A DNA stretch of 64,000 nt from an uncultured Flavobacteriales bacterium (GCA_913054135.1 CAJXJK010000009.1:124001-188000); one strand, 5' to 3'; counted from the first letter of the stretch, positions 25,474 through 34,827 are shown. Notes: generated by a model not told the origin, from the sequence alone. A program made the numbers and translations.

Positions 25474-26961
25474 ATGAGTGATAAACTAACACAAGAAACT
25501 ATTAACAAACAGGTCTGGAAGGCCTGTGATACATTTAGAGGAACTCTGGATGCTGGTCAATACAAAGATTACATCTTAACTATGCTCTTCGTAAAATACA
25601 TCTCAGATGTTAATGCTGAGAAGAAAGAAGAATACAGCAAGAAATATAATGGAGATGAGGAACGAATTGAGCGTGCATTAAAGCACGAGAGATTTATTCT
25701 ACCAGCAATGAGCTCTTTCGACCATATCTATGAAAATAGAGGTGCGGACAACCTTGGTGAAGTAATTAACATTGCCTTGGACAACATCCAAGAAGCAAAT
25801 CATTCCAAGTTGGATGGGGTATTTAGAAACATTGATTTCAACTCTGAATCTAATCTAGGAGAGACTAAGGACCGAAACAGAAGATTAGGACATCTATTGA
25901 CTGACTTGGCAGTATTAGACCTCAGTCCTTCAAATCTAGTTGGTAATGATGTAATAGGAGATTCTTACGAATACCTCATCTCAAATTTTGCTGCTGGTGC
26001 TGGAAAGAAAGCTGGAGAGTTTTACACCGCATCAGAAGTATCTCAACTACTGGCAAAACTAGTTGAGCCAAAAGAAGGTAACAGAATATCAGACCCAACA
26101 TGTGGTTCTGGTTCATTACTTTTAAAAGCAGCTAAGGAGGTTGGGAGCACAAACGTGAGTTTGTACGGACAAGAGGTGAATGGTTCTACTTATGCCCTCG
26201 CAAGAATGAATATGTTCTTGCATGAGATGGACAACGCTCGTATTGAATGGGGTGACACAATCAACAACCCAAAACTGACTGAGAATGATGCTTTGATGAA
26301 GTTTGATGTAGTCGTAGCTAATCCACCTTTCTCGCTCGATAAGTGGGGAGCTGAGAATGCAACTGCCGACAAGTATCAAAGATTCCATAGAGGTGTTCCG
26401 CCAAAAAGTAAGGGTGACTATGCCTTCATCACGCATATGATAGAAACACTAAATGAGCATGGTAGAGCTGGAGTTGTATTACCACATGGAGTTTTATTTA
26501 GAGGTAGTTCAGAGGGTAAAATCAGAAAGCAGTTAATTGATGAGAATCTATTAAAAGCCGTTATTGGTTTACCAGCCAACCTATTCTTTGGGACAGGTAT
26601 CCCAGCATCAATTTTGGTCTTTGATAAGAACAAGGGCAAGAATACGGATGTACTATTCATTGATTCAAGTAATGAATACGAGAGTGGTAAAAATCAGAAT
26701 CGATTACGTACAGAGGACATCCAAAAGATTTATGCAACCTATAAAAATTGGGAAGAAATTGAGAAATACAGTCATATCGCCTCATTAGATGAGATTAAGG
26801 AGAATGAGTACAACCTCAACATCCCTAGGTATGTGGATACGTTTGAAGAAGAAGAGCCTGTAGACATAGCTGCTACCCAAACGGAAATCAAAGAATTAAA
26901 ATCCAAAATTGCAGAGGTAGAAAAGCAAATGGATACTTATTTAACTGAATTAGGATTTTAA
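25474..26961 (+). CDS. hsdM: Type I restriction-modification, DNA methyltransferase subunit
   Basis: HsdM transfers a methyl group to adenine N6 within the target chosen by HsdS. The 495-residue protein has the helical N-terminal HsdM domain (about 8-150) and an N6_Mtase domain. Motif I is DPTCGSGSLL (from residue 207) and catalytic motif IV is NPPF (283-286). A C-terminal coiled coil contacts HsdS. Its stop is one base before the ATG of the full-length hsdS. Confidence 0.95.
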   Translation: MSDKLTQETINKQVWKACDTFRGTLDAGQYKDYILTMLFVKYISDVNAEKKEEYSKKYNGDEERIERALKHERFILPAMSSFDHIYENRGADNLGEVINIALDNIQEANHSKLDGVFRNIDFNSESNLGETKDRNRRLGHLLTDLAVLDLSPSNLVGNDVIGDSYEYLISNFAAGAGKKAGEFYTASEVSQLLAKLVEPKEGNRISDPTCGSGSLLLKAAKEVGSTNVSLYGQEVNGSTYALARMNMFLHEMDNARIEWGDTINNPKLTENDALMKFDVVVANPPFSLDKWGAENATADKYQRFHRGVPPKSKGDYAFITHMIETLNEHGRAGVVLPHGVLFRGSSEGKIRKQLIDENLLKAVIGLPANLFFGTGIPASILVFDKNKGKNTDVLFIDSSNEYESGKNQNRLRTEDIQKIYATYKNWEEIEKYSHIASLDEIKENEYNLNIPRYVDTFEEEEPVDIAATQTEIKELKSKIAEVEKQMDTYLTELGF

Positions 26962-26962
26962 C

Positions 26963-28189
26963 ATGGAAGCAACTTTAGAAAAAAAAGAGGGCTTCCAAAA
27001 AACCAAGATTGGATGGATACCAATTGACTGGGAAGTAAAAGTGTTGGGAGAAATTGGTGAAACGGTCAATGGTTTAACCTACAGCCCAAAAGACATTAAT
27101 GAAAACGGAGTGCTTGTTCTGCGTTCTTCTAATGTTCAGAATCGACAAATTGTTTTTGATGACAATGTATTTGTATCCGTTGAAGATGGGAAGTATAATC
27201 CTGTTTTGGAGAATGACATTCTGATATGTGTTCGAAATGGGAGTAGGTCTCTCATTGGCAAAAACGCTTTGATTTCAGAAGAAAGCGAAGGTATGGCATT
27301 TGGAGCGTTTATGGCCGTATATCGTTCACCTCTGAATAAATATATTATTCATCTGCTAGATACAGATTTGTATAATAGAGAAATACATAAAAACCTTGGA
27401 GCCACCATCAATTCTATAAACGGAAGTAATTTACGTAAATTCAAGTTCCCAATACCACCTCAAGGAGAAAGGGAAAAAATAGCCAAAGTTCTCTCCACTT
27501 GGGACCAGGCTATATCGGAAACTCAAAGCCTTATCAACCAGCTTAACGCTCGTAAAAAAGGCTTAATGCAACAGCTATTAACTGGCAAGAAGCGATTGAA
27601 GGGGTTTGATAAAGAGTGGGATTCAGTTCAGCTAGGAGATTACTTAAAAAAACATAGTGAAGTGAGCAGCGAAAACAATCAATTCCCTGTCCTAACTTCA
27701 TCTCGCCATGGTCTTTATTTTCAATCTGACTATTACAAAAAAGAGGTTGCTAGTAAAGATAATACTGGCTACAATGTTGTTCCAAGAGGCTATTTTACTT
27801 ATCGACACATGAGTGATGATTTAGTGTTTAAATTTAATATCAATGAATTATGTGATAAGGGTATCGTAAGTACACTTTACCCAGTATTTACAGTTAAAGA
27901 TGGTTTGCATAAAGAATATCTTCTAAATCTTCTAAATGAAGGAGAAGAATTTCGTAGGCATGCATTAAAACAAAAGCAAGGAGGGTCAAGAACTTATATG
28001 TATTTCGGTAAGTTATCTCAAATGGAAGTAAGGCTTCCTTCAATTGAAGAACAGAATGCTATAGTGGCGTTTATCAACACCATTGATAGCGAGATTCTAT
28101 CCTATTCACAAAAGCTTGATTCATTCACAAACCAGAAGAAAGGTTTGATGCAGCAATTATTAAAAGGTCAAAAAAGAGTTAAGGTATGA
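26963..28189 (+). CDS. hsdS: Type I restriction-modification, specificity subunit
   Basis: HsdS recognises a bipartite DNA target. The 408-residue protein has two target-recognition domains (about 15-180 and 215-370), each followed by a conserved helix that ends KKGLMQQLLTGKKR and KKGLMQQLLKGQKR. The two halves are unrelated in their variable parts, giving an asymmetric target. The repeated helix-coding DNA could support domain swapping. Its TGA overlaps the hsdR ATG (ATGA at 28186-28189). A separate half-size S gene lies upstream of hsdM. Confidence 0.94.
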   Translation: MEATLEKKEGFQKTKIGWIPIDWEVKVLGEIGETVNGLTYSPKDINENGVLVLRSSNVQNRQIVFDDNVFVSVEDGKYNPVLENDILICVRNGSRSLIGKNALISEESEGMAFGAFMAVYRSPLNKYIIHLLDTDLYNREIHKNLGATINSINGSNLRKFKFPIPPQGEREKIAKVLSTWDQAISETQSLINQLNARKKGLMQQLLTGKKRLKGFDKEWDSVQLGDYLKKHSEVSSENNQFPVLTSSRHGLYFQSDYYKKEVASKDNTGYNVVPRGYFTYRHMSDDLVFKFNINELCDKGIVSTLYPVFTVKDGLHKEYLLNLLNEGEEFRRHALKQKQGGSRTYMYFGKLSQMEVRLPSIEEQNAIVAFINTIDSEILSYSQKLDSFTNQKKGLMQQLLKGQKRVKV

Positions 28190-31100
28190 GCACACCATCA
28201 TTTATAGAAGACCATGTGTCTCAAATTCCAGCCATCCAATTGCTTATCAATATGGGGTACGAATACATCTCTCCTTCGAAGGCATTGGAGCTGAGAGGCA
28301 ACAAAACATCTCATGTATTATTGGATGAAGTGTTGAGGTCACAGCTTAAGAAAATCAATAAAATCCAACGCAAAGGGAAAGAGTATGAGTTCACAGATGC
28401 GAACATCAGTTCTGCTGTAATTGCTATTCGAGATTTACCTATACAGGATGGTTTTATGGTGGCAAACGCTGCCATGTATGACCTAATTACTTTAGGAAAA
28501 GCCTTTGAGCAATCCATTGAAGGAGATAAGAAAAGTCACACAATCCATTACATTGATTGGGAACATCCAGAGAACAATGTTTTCCATGTATCTGAGGAAT
28601 TTAGTGTCCTTAGAACTGGAAGAACTGAGCACTATCGTCCAGATGTTGTTTTGTTTATCAATGGAATCCCAACTTGTATAATCGAGTGTAAAAGTCCAGC
28701 ATTATCTGGAACAAAGTCTCCTACTGAATTAGCAATAGAACAACACATTCGCAATTTCAGTAAAGAGGGAATTCGCTCATTGTATGTATACTCCAACTTA
28801 TTGATGAGTATTGCCACCAATGATGGTAGCTATGCAACAACTGGAACCAGTAAAGAGTTCTGGGCAAAATGGAAAGAACTTTTTCAATCACAAGAAGATG
28901 AATCTAACTATTGGAACAAGCTTAAGGAGTTAAAAAACATTCCAACTAGTTCTGAGGATAAGACTAAGTTATTTGCCGAAAGAAAATATGGATTTAGTTA
29001 TGCTAAGCCTTATTTCGATAGTCTTGAGAATGAAGAACGTGCACTCACCAAACAAGATGAGTTACTTTATAGTTTATGCCTTCCAGAAAGATTGATGGAC
29101 CTCATCAGAAACTTTACATTATATGATGATGGTATCAAAAAGGTCGCACGTTATCAGCAATATTTTGCCGTAAACGAAACCAATAAACGAGTATCACATT
29201 TTGACAATACAGGCAAGCGTAAAGGTGGAGTTATTTGGCACACACAAGGAAGTGGGAAATCACTAACAATGGTAATGCTAGCTCAAATGCTGGCAACCAA
29301 TCCACACATTAAAAATCCAAAAATTATATTGGTAACGGACCGTGTTGATTTGGATGACCAGATATCAGACACATTCAAGAAGTGCCAGATTCAAGTAAAG
29401 CAAGCTAGGACGGGTTCACACCTTGGAGAATTGTTAACTGATAATTCGGATGCCGTAATCACAACCATCATCAACAAGTTTGAAGCTGCTGTTAAACAAT
29501 GTAAGAATCCGTTTACTTCATCAGACATCTTTGTATTGATTGATGAAGGGCATAGAACCCAGTACGGAACATTCAATGTTAGTATGCAACAAGTATTTCC
29601 AAGCGCCTGTTTTATTGCCTTTACAGGGACTCCATTAATGAAGAAGGAAAAGAGTACCGCTAACAAGTTTGGAGGTTATATAGGCATGGCATATACCGTT
29701 AATGACGCTGTTGAAGATGGTGCTGTAGTTCCATTGCTTTATGAAGGAAGGCATAACATCATTACGCTTAACGAGAATCCAATAAACCAATACTTCGAGA
29801 AACTTGCCGAGCGAAAAAAACTGACTGAAAAAGGCAAAGCCGCTCTTAAAAGAAAGTTCAATACGGTAAACGAACTTAACAAGTCAGACCAAGTTGTTTA
29901 CGCCAGAGCATGGGATATCAGTGAGCACTATACTGAGTTTTTCCAAACTCATGCGGATAAGTATAAGCCGAAAGCTCAGTTAGTTGCCCCAACTATAAAA
30001 ACAGCTCTGTTGTACAAGCAATATTTGGATGAGATTGGTATTGTGAGCTCAGAAGTAGTCGTTTCTCAGTCGGACCAAAGGGAAGGCACAGAAGATGGAT
30101 TCTATAATATTAATGAAGAGAAAGAAAGGGAAGATGCATATTTCAGTGCAATGATTGATAAATATGGAAGCATCAAGCGATTCGAAAAAAGCATCATAAA
30201 CCAATTCAAGAAGCGTGAAGACCCAGAAATATTAATTGTAGTTGCAAAGCTATTAACTGGATTTGACGCTCCCAATAATACAGTGCTGTACTTATGTCGT
30301 TCATTGAAAGAGCATACATTATTACAGGCTGTAGCAAGAGTGAACAGGGTATACCCAGGGAAAGATTACGGTTACATAATTGACTACTATGGAAATTTAG
30401 AAAACCTTGACCAAGCACTAGACACTTATTCTGGATTAGAAGGATTTGATGAGAAAGATTTAGAAGGAACCATGACCAACGTGAATGAGGAAATCAAGAA
30501 GTTACCTCAAGCACATTCAGAGTTATGGGACATATTCAAAACTCTAAAGGATAAGAGTGTTGAGGTAACAGCTTATGAAGAGTTGTTATCTGCGGAAGAC
30601 ATTCGTAATAAGTTTTATGAGAAGGTAACAGCCTTTGGTCGATTGTTAAAGATGGCACTTTCATCTGTAGAGTTTGTCACGAACACTGACGATAAGAAAA
30701 TCGACACTTACAAGAAGGATGCAAAATTCTTCTTGAAGCTCAGAGTGGATGTTACTAGAAGGTACAATGATGACATATCTTACAAAGAGTTTGAGCCGCA
30801 AATACAGAAGCTAATCAATAAGCACATTTCAACAGAAGGCGAAATGTTTAGCATCACTGGTGAGGTAGATATTTTCAATCAAGCAGAACGAGAAGCTGAG
30901 GTTGAAAAACTAGTCGGAAAGGCCGCTAAAGCTGACCATATCGCAAGTAGAACGGTTAAGTCTATCAACATGAAAATGGAGGAAGACCCAATCTACTTCA
31001 AGAAGCTCGCTGACCTCATCAAAGAAACGATTGCGGATTACCATCAAAAGAGAATAAATGAGGCTGAGTATCTAAAAAGAGCCAAAGAGCACGAAGAAGA

Positions 31101-31452
31101 ATTCTTGCATGGCAGAACCAAGGGTGCTCCAGAAGAATTGGCAAATAATGATGTTGCACTTGCATTTTACAATTACAGTCAATCCATTTTTGAGGACGCT
31201 GAGTTGATGAAAACTAAGTTCCATATTGAGGTAAGTCTAGCAATTGACAATACAGTCAAAAGCCATATATACCTCAACGATAAGAAGATTGTTGACTGGC
31301 ATAAGAATGATGATGTAACAGGTAAAATCAATATTGAAGTTGGTGATGCCATTTATGACCTTATGCAGAAATATGCAATGGACCCAGATTGGAAAAAGAT
31401 TGATGAGATAATTGAAGAGTGTTTGAAAATCGCAATTCTAAAGTACAAGTAA
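28186..31452 (+). CDS. hsdR: Type I restriction-modification, endonuclease/translocase subunit
   Basis: HsdR pumps DNA and cuts unmodified DNA far from the target. The 1088-residue protein has an N-terminal PD-(D/E)XK nuclease domain (PD at 152-153, ECK at 167-169). The SF2 motor follows: Walker A GSGKS (355-359), DEGH (453-456), FTGTP and the later motif VARVNRVYPGK. A helical C-terminal region binds HsdM. No frameshift or missing motif is seen, so the system should be active. The stop overlaps the next ATG by one base. Confidence 0.95.
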   Translation: MSTPSFIEDHVSQIPAIQLLINMGYEYISPSKALELRGNKTSHVLLDEVLRSQLKKINKIQRKGKEYEFTDANISSAVIAIRDLPIQDGFMVANAAMYDLITLGKAFEQSIEGDKKSHTIHYIDWEHPENNVFHVSEEFSVLRTGRTEHYRPDVVLFINGIPTCIIECKSPALSGTKSPTELAIEQHIRNFSKEGIRSLYVYSNLLMSIATNDGSYATTGTSKEFWAKWKELFQSQEDESNYWNKLKELKNIPTSSEDKTKLFAERKYGFSYAKPYFDSLENEERALTKQDELLYSLCLPERLMDLIRNFTLYDDGIKKVARYQQYFAVNETNKRVSHFDNTGKRKGGVIWHTQGSGKSLTMVMLAQMLATNPHIKNPKIILVTDRVDLDDQISDTFKKCQIQVKQARTGSHLGELLTDNSDAVITTIINKFEAAVKQCKNPFTSSDIFVLIDEGHRTQYGTFNVSMQQVFPSACFIAFTGTPLMKKEKSTANKFGGYIGMAYTVNDAVEDGAVVPLLYEGRHNIITLNENPINQYFEKLAERKKLTEKGKAALKRKFNTVNELNKSDQVVYARAWDISEHYTEFFQTHADKYKPKAQLVAPTIKTALLYKQYLDEIGIVSSEVVVSQSDQREGTEDGFYNINEEKEREDAYFSAMIDKYGSIKRFEKSIINQFKKREDPEILIVVAKLLTGFDAPNNTVLYLCRSLKEHTLLQAVARVNRVYPGKDYGYIIDYYGNLENLDQALDTYSGLEGFDEKDLEGTMTNVNEEIKKLPQAHSELWDIFKTLKDKSVEVTAYEELLSAEDIRNKFYEKVTAFGRLLKMALSSVEFVTNTDDKKIDTYKKDAKFFLKLRVDVTRRYNDDISYKEFEPQIQKLINKHISTEGEMFSITGEVDIFNQAEREAEVEKLVGKAAKADHIASRTVKSINMKMEEDPIYFKKLADLIKETIADYHQKRINEAEYLKRAKEHEEEFLHGRTKGAPEELANNDVALAFYNYSQSIFEDAELMKTKFHIEVSLAIDNTVKSHIYLNDKKIVDWHKNDDVTGKINIEVGDAIYDLMQKYAMDPDWKKIDEIIEECLKIAILKYK

Positions 31453-32159
31453 TGAAGTTGGACCAGATACAATATGGAACGACTCAAATCAACTACTCCT
31501 TGGAATATGCTGATAGGAAAACGCTTGGAATAAAAGTACATCCAGATAAGTCTGTCCAAGTGTTAGCTCCTTTAGATTCAACTGCTGATGAGGTAAAGAA
31601 GAAAATAAAAGTGAAAGCTTCATGGATATTGAAGCAACAAGACTTCTTTTTATCCTTCCAACCGTTGACTCCGCTTAGACAGTTTGTGAGTGGTGAAACA
31701 CACCTTTATTTGGGCAAGCAATATGTGCTTAAACTGATTAAAAGTGATTCCCAAGAAGTGAAGCTTCATGGAGGTCGACTGGAAGTTTCTTTAAAAGACA
31801 AGGATGACAAAAAAAAGGTAGAACAACTACTTAAGAAATGGTACAAAGGAAAAGCGGACCAACATTTTAATGAGCTGTATCAATCCAATCAGCTGTTGAC
31901 CAATTCCTTTAAGAAAAAGCCAACAGGATTAAAGTACAGATGGATGGCTAAACGTTGGGGAAGCTGTGACAAAGACGGAGGCATTCACCTCAACTTGGAA
32001 CTAATTAAAGCACCAAAGAAATGTATCGAATATGTTTTGATACATGAGCTCTGCCACTTGGTCCATCATGACCACAGCAAAGCCTTTTATGAATTACTAG
32101 AAAAGCATTATCCCAATTGGAAAGAGACTAAATACAAACTTGAAAAATTGATGGTGTAA
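31452..32159 (+). CDS. YgjP-like metallopeptidase domain protein (M48/DUF45)
   Basis: The 235-residue protein carries a zinc-peptidase motif HELCH (198-202) with a downstream His-rich HHDHSKAF segment that supplies the third ligand, in the context LIHELCHLVHHDHSKAFYEL typical of YgjP/DUF45. I use the ATG at 31452, overlapping the last base of the hsdR stop. Genes of this family often follow hsdR, and their role in restriction is not established; control of HsdR turnover is a guess. The substrate is unknown. Confidence 0.85.
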   Translation: MKLDQIQYGTTQINYSLEYADRKTLGIKVHPDKSVQVLAPLDSTADEVKKKIKVKASWILKQQDFFLSFQPLTPLRQFVSGETHLYLGKQYVLKLIKSDSQEVKLHGGRLEVSLKDKDDKKKVEQLLKKWYKGKADQHFNELYQSNQLLTNSFKKKPTGLKYRWMAKRWGSCDKDGGIHLNLELIKAPKKCIEYVLIHELCHLVHHDHSKAFYELLEKHYPNWKETKYKLEKLMV

Positions 32160-32190
32160 CTATCAAAACAAATGTTAAAAATATGTTTTT

Positions 32191-32208
32191 GTTCACGTAT
32201 TTGTGAAC
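32191..32208. promoter_or_regulatory. Probable HigA operator
   Basis: GTTCAC (32191-32196), six bases, GTGAAC (32203-32208) form a perfect inverted repeat 27 bases before the higB ATG. Antitoxins of the HigA class repress their own operon through such sites. Confidence 0.6.
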
Positions 32209-32234
32209 TTTTTAATTAATATTGCGTAAATTAA

Positions 32235-32549
32235 ATGGAAGTAGAATTCAGAAATCAAGAATTGGAAGATTTGTATGAAGGAAAAAAGCCTAAATCCAAA
32301 ACCTTTAAATCTAACAAGCCGTTGGTAAAGAATTACATCAAGACTGTTAAGAAAATTCAAGCTGCACCAGACTTGAATACTTTAAAGCAAATTGGAAGCT
32401 TAAACCTTGAAGACCTTACAGACCATTCACAAGGATTCTCTTCCGTTAGAATAGACGGTAAATATCGATTGATTATTGATTTGATTAAGGACGACTCTGA
32501 AGAAGTCAACCTTATAGGAATAGAAGAAATAAGCAATCATTACAGTTAA
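32235..32549 (+). CDS. higB: HigB-like toxin (RelE/ParE superfamily)
   Basis: HigB toxins are ribosome-dependent mRNA interferases. The 104-residue protein ends with the family block SSVRIDGKYRLIIDL... followed by a strand with EVNLIGIEEISNHYS. The toxin-first gene order, the antitoxin 12 bases downstream and an inverted repeat in front all fit a higBA operon. The N-terminal part is longer and more basic than in compact HigB proteins. It lies between the restriction genes and two unknown genes. Confidence 0.8.
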   Translation: MEVEFRNQELEDLYEGKKPKSKTFKSNKPLVKNYIKTVKKIQAAPDLNTLKQIGSLNLEDLTDHSQGFSSVRIDGKYRLIIDLIKDDSEEVNLIGIEEISNHYS

Positions 32550-32561
32550 ACATACGCAATC

Positions 32562-33662
32562 ATGGGAACTAGAATAGAAAAACTTACACCAGCTATCGCA
32601 ATTCACCCTGGTGAAATGATACTGGATGAAATTAAGGCCAATGAACTGACACAAGCGGATTTTGCCAAGAAAATAGGAATGGAGCGCTCTCAACTCAATG
32701 AAATTATCAAAGGAAAAAGAGTCGTTAATGCAGAACTTGCAATCATACTTGAAGCAAGTCTCGGGTTACCCGCACAGTATTGGTTGAACTTACAAAACCA
32801 ATATGACCTTGACAAAGTTAAAGTAGAGAAACGAGCAGAAGAGCGAGTACTTGCAATTACCTTAATGACTGAAATATCAGAATACGTTTCAGTAAAATAT
32901 TTGCGTAAGCAAAAAGTATTAACAGGTGACCCCGTGTGTGACATACCCGTAATATATGATATATATGGAGTTTCAAATAATGTTCAGCTTATTGAATGCT
33001 ACAACAATCCTCAATATGCCAGATTTAGGAAATCAGAAAAACTGAACATTGATAAAACAAACCTAATTGGCTGGGTCAAGTATTCAGAATATATTGCCAA
33101 ATCAGTTAAGACCAAGCAGTTTAAGTATGATAGTTGGAAAAGTTTAAAGTCTGAACTACGGACCTTAATCTGTAAAAATAAACATGTACATGAACGCTCT
33201 CAGAGTATTCTTTCCAAATATGGAATTAAACTTCTCTACCAAGATAAAGCAGAAAAGGCCCCTATAGATGGAATTGCCTTTTGGAGTAATGAGAACCCAA
33301 CAATTGCAATGACTTTAAGACACAAGCGGCTTGACAATTTCGCTTTCACATTGTTTCATGAACTGGGTCATGTATTTCTGCATCTTTTAGGTGATAACAC
33401 CCTTGAAATTATTGATTTAGCTGGGAATGATGAAGAATTCAAAGCAACTAAAGAAGAGAAAGAGGCTAATGACTTTGCATCCAACAATTTGATTCCAGAA
33501 GATAGTTGGATTGAATTTAAATCAAGAGAAGATTTGTATGAAGATGACTTAATTGATTTTGCTCATCAAATTGGAATTCATCCATCAGTTGTTCTTGGAA
33601 GACTCTGTTTCGAATACAATAATTATAAGGTAAAAACTAATATTGTAAATACAATTGGATAA
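32562..33662 (+). CDS. higA: HigA antitoxin fused to an ImmA/IrrE-type metallopeptidase
   Basis: The 366-residue protein has a HigA-type HTH (about 10-85: GEMILDEIKANELTQADFAKK, then LGLPAQYWLNLQNQYD). The C-terminal domain carries the zinc motif HELGH (266-270) in FTLFHELGHVFLHLL, with a later Glu-rich stretch ending EEKEANDFASNNLIP as in ImmA/IrrE proteins. The HTH should neutralise HigB and repress the operon, while the peptidase could cleave a repressor or the antitoxin itself in response to a signal. The stop directly abuts the next ATG. Confidence 0.85.
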   Translation: MGTRIEKLTPAIAIHPGEMILDEIKANELTQADFAKKIGMERSQLNEIIKGKRVVNAELAIILEASLGLPAQYWLNLQNQYDLDKVKVEKRAEERVLAITLMTEISEYVSVKYLRKQKVLTGDPVCDIPVIYDIYGVSNNVQLIECYNNPQYARFRKSEKLNIDKTNLIGWVKYSEYIAKSVKTKQFKYDSWKSLKSELRTLICKNKHVHERSQSILSKYGIKLLYQDKAEKAPIDGIAFWSNENPTIAMTLRHKRLDNFAFTLFHELGHVFLHLLGDNTLEIIDLAGNDEEFKATKEEKEANDFASNNLIPEDSWIEFKSREDLYEDDLIDFAHQIGIHPSVVLGRLCFEYNNYKVKTNIVNTIG

Positions 33663-34133
33663 ATGAAATGTTATAGAGTGTCAAAAAGAAAATTTGCTGT
33701 TGGAGATTTATTCCCATTGAGTAATTGGTCTCTCTATGTTCAAAAAAATGGCAATCCAGCTGCTAATCATTACGAACAAAAGTTAGAAGATTTAAGAATT
33801 GAAACGAATCCATTAGCCCAAAAAAGAGATGTCTGTCTTTTTGCTTTCGAGAAGTTAGAAGATGCAGAGGGTTTTGCATTAAAAAAGGAAGAGAATCATT
33901 ACATCTACGAACTTGAAACTAAAGTTGGTCATTTCTCAATTCACAATTATAACATTACTTCTTACATGTTAAAATACATTTCTAACAATGATATTAGTGG
34001 TATCGATTCTCATCACCACTTGATGAGACTATATTGGCTTGAAAGAGACGAAGACACCTATTATGGTAGAGAAATTGGAGATACACCAGAACTAATTATT
34101 AACACACCTCCAGTTGTTACAAATGTTTACTAA
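33663..34133 (+). CDS. Unknown protein of the HigBA-ImmA operon, possibly ADP-ribosyltransferase-like
   Basis: The 156-residue protein begins MKCYRVSKRKFAVGDLFP and continues with VCLFAFEKLEDAEGFALK and HYIYELET. This order (R/H near the start, a strand with LFAF before a helix, then a strand with E) is reminiscent of small ADP-ribosyltransferase-like folds such as DUF2441. That is a loose pattern match only. It starts immediately after the HigA-ImmA stop and is followed 2 bases later by another small gene with a clearer ART-like motif. It may be an effector or a second toxin of the module. Confidence 0.45.
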   Translation: MKCYRVSKRKFAVGDLFPLSNWSLYVQKNGNPAANHYEQKLEDLRIETNPLAQKRDVCLFAFEKLEDAEGFALKKEENHYIYELETKVGHFSIHNYNITSYMLKYISNNDISGIDSHHHLMRLYWLERDEDTYYGREIGDTPELIINTPPVVTNVY

Positions 34134-34135
34134 AT

Positions 34136-34519
34136 ATGGAATGGATACTAAAAAATCAATTTTTATATCATGTTACTTCATCAGAAGCAGCGAAGGAGAT
34201 TCTCAATGTTGGTTTGACTCCGAGAAAAATTGCTGGCTACTTTGGTGAGGGAGGTAAATTCATATGTCTGACAACTGCCAAACATATCAATTCATATTTT
34301 GATAATCAACGAGAGATAATTCTTCAAATTCCAATCAGTAGTTTAAGTCTAGACTCATTTTGTCCAGACGTAACTCATGCCTTATACAACGCTTTGGTTG
34401 GGACTTACAAAGATGATGAGATTATTCAATACATGTTAAATGAATATGGCACTATTGGTTATTTCCAGCCTATCCCTTGCAGCGAAATCAAAATAGTTCC
34501 AATTGAAGAAGTTGAATAG
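34136..34519 (+). CDS. Small protein with ADP-ribosyltransferase-like motifs
   Basis: The 127-residue protein contains FLYHVTSSEAAKEILNVGLT near the start, the YHxT-helix-GL.P signature of ART-like folds (DarT, KptA and relatives). FICLTTAKHINSYF and a final IPCSEIKIVPIEEVE follow, a strand layout also seen in that superfamily. The catalytic Glu is not certain. It is the last gene of the unit higB-higA/ImmA-33663-34136, and convergent with a XRE repressor gene 8 bases away. Mono-ADP-ribosylation of DNA, RNA or protein is an inference. Confidence 0.5.
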   Translation: MEWILKNQFLYHVTSSEAAKEILNVGLTPRKIAGYFGEGGKFICLTTAKHINSYFDNQREIILQIPISSLSLDSFCPDVTHALYNALVGTYKDDEIIQYMLNEYGTIGYFQPIPCSEIKIVPIEEVE

Positions 34520-34527
34520 GCAATTAT

Positions 34528-34803
34528 TCATTTAGGCGTCATAATTGCTAAACCCTCTTCAAATATGTTTCTGATTTTATCTAAATCAGACCCTGTCATA
34601 ACAGTCCCTTTAGTTGGCACAAACATCTCCCTAATATCAACGTCCAAAGCTTCTGAAATAGAAATGAGAAGGGGAATAGTCGGGTAGTTCTTTTCTGTAC
34701 TAATATTAGAGATAGTTGTCATAGACACATCCACTTTCTGGGCGAGTTCTTCCCTGGAGACTCCTTTTTCTTTCATTATTTCCTTTAATCTAAGAACAGC
34801 CAT
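34528..34803 (-). CDS. XRE-family repressor, 91 residues
   Basis: The protein is mainly one Cro/C1-type HTH (about 5-62: LKEIMKEKGVSREELAQKV, then VSMTTISNISTEKNYPTIP) with a short helical tail. It is divergent from the 34929 gene. The 125 bases between them hold three inverted repeats that are likely its operators, so it probably represses both itself and the divergent gene. Its stop is 8 bases from the end of the ART-like gene on the other strand. Confidence 0.85.
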   Translation of the reverse strand: MAVLRLKEIMKEKGVSREELAQKVDVSMTTISNISTEKNYPTIPLLISISEALDVDIREMFVPTKGTVMTGSDLDKIRNIFEEGLAIMTPK

Positions 34804-34827
34804 ATCTATTTTGTTTTGTTGTAAAAG

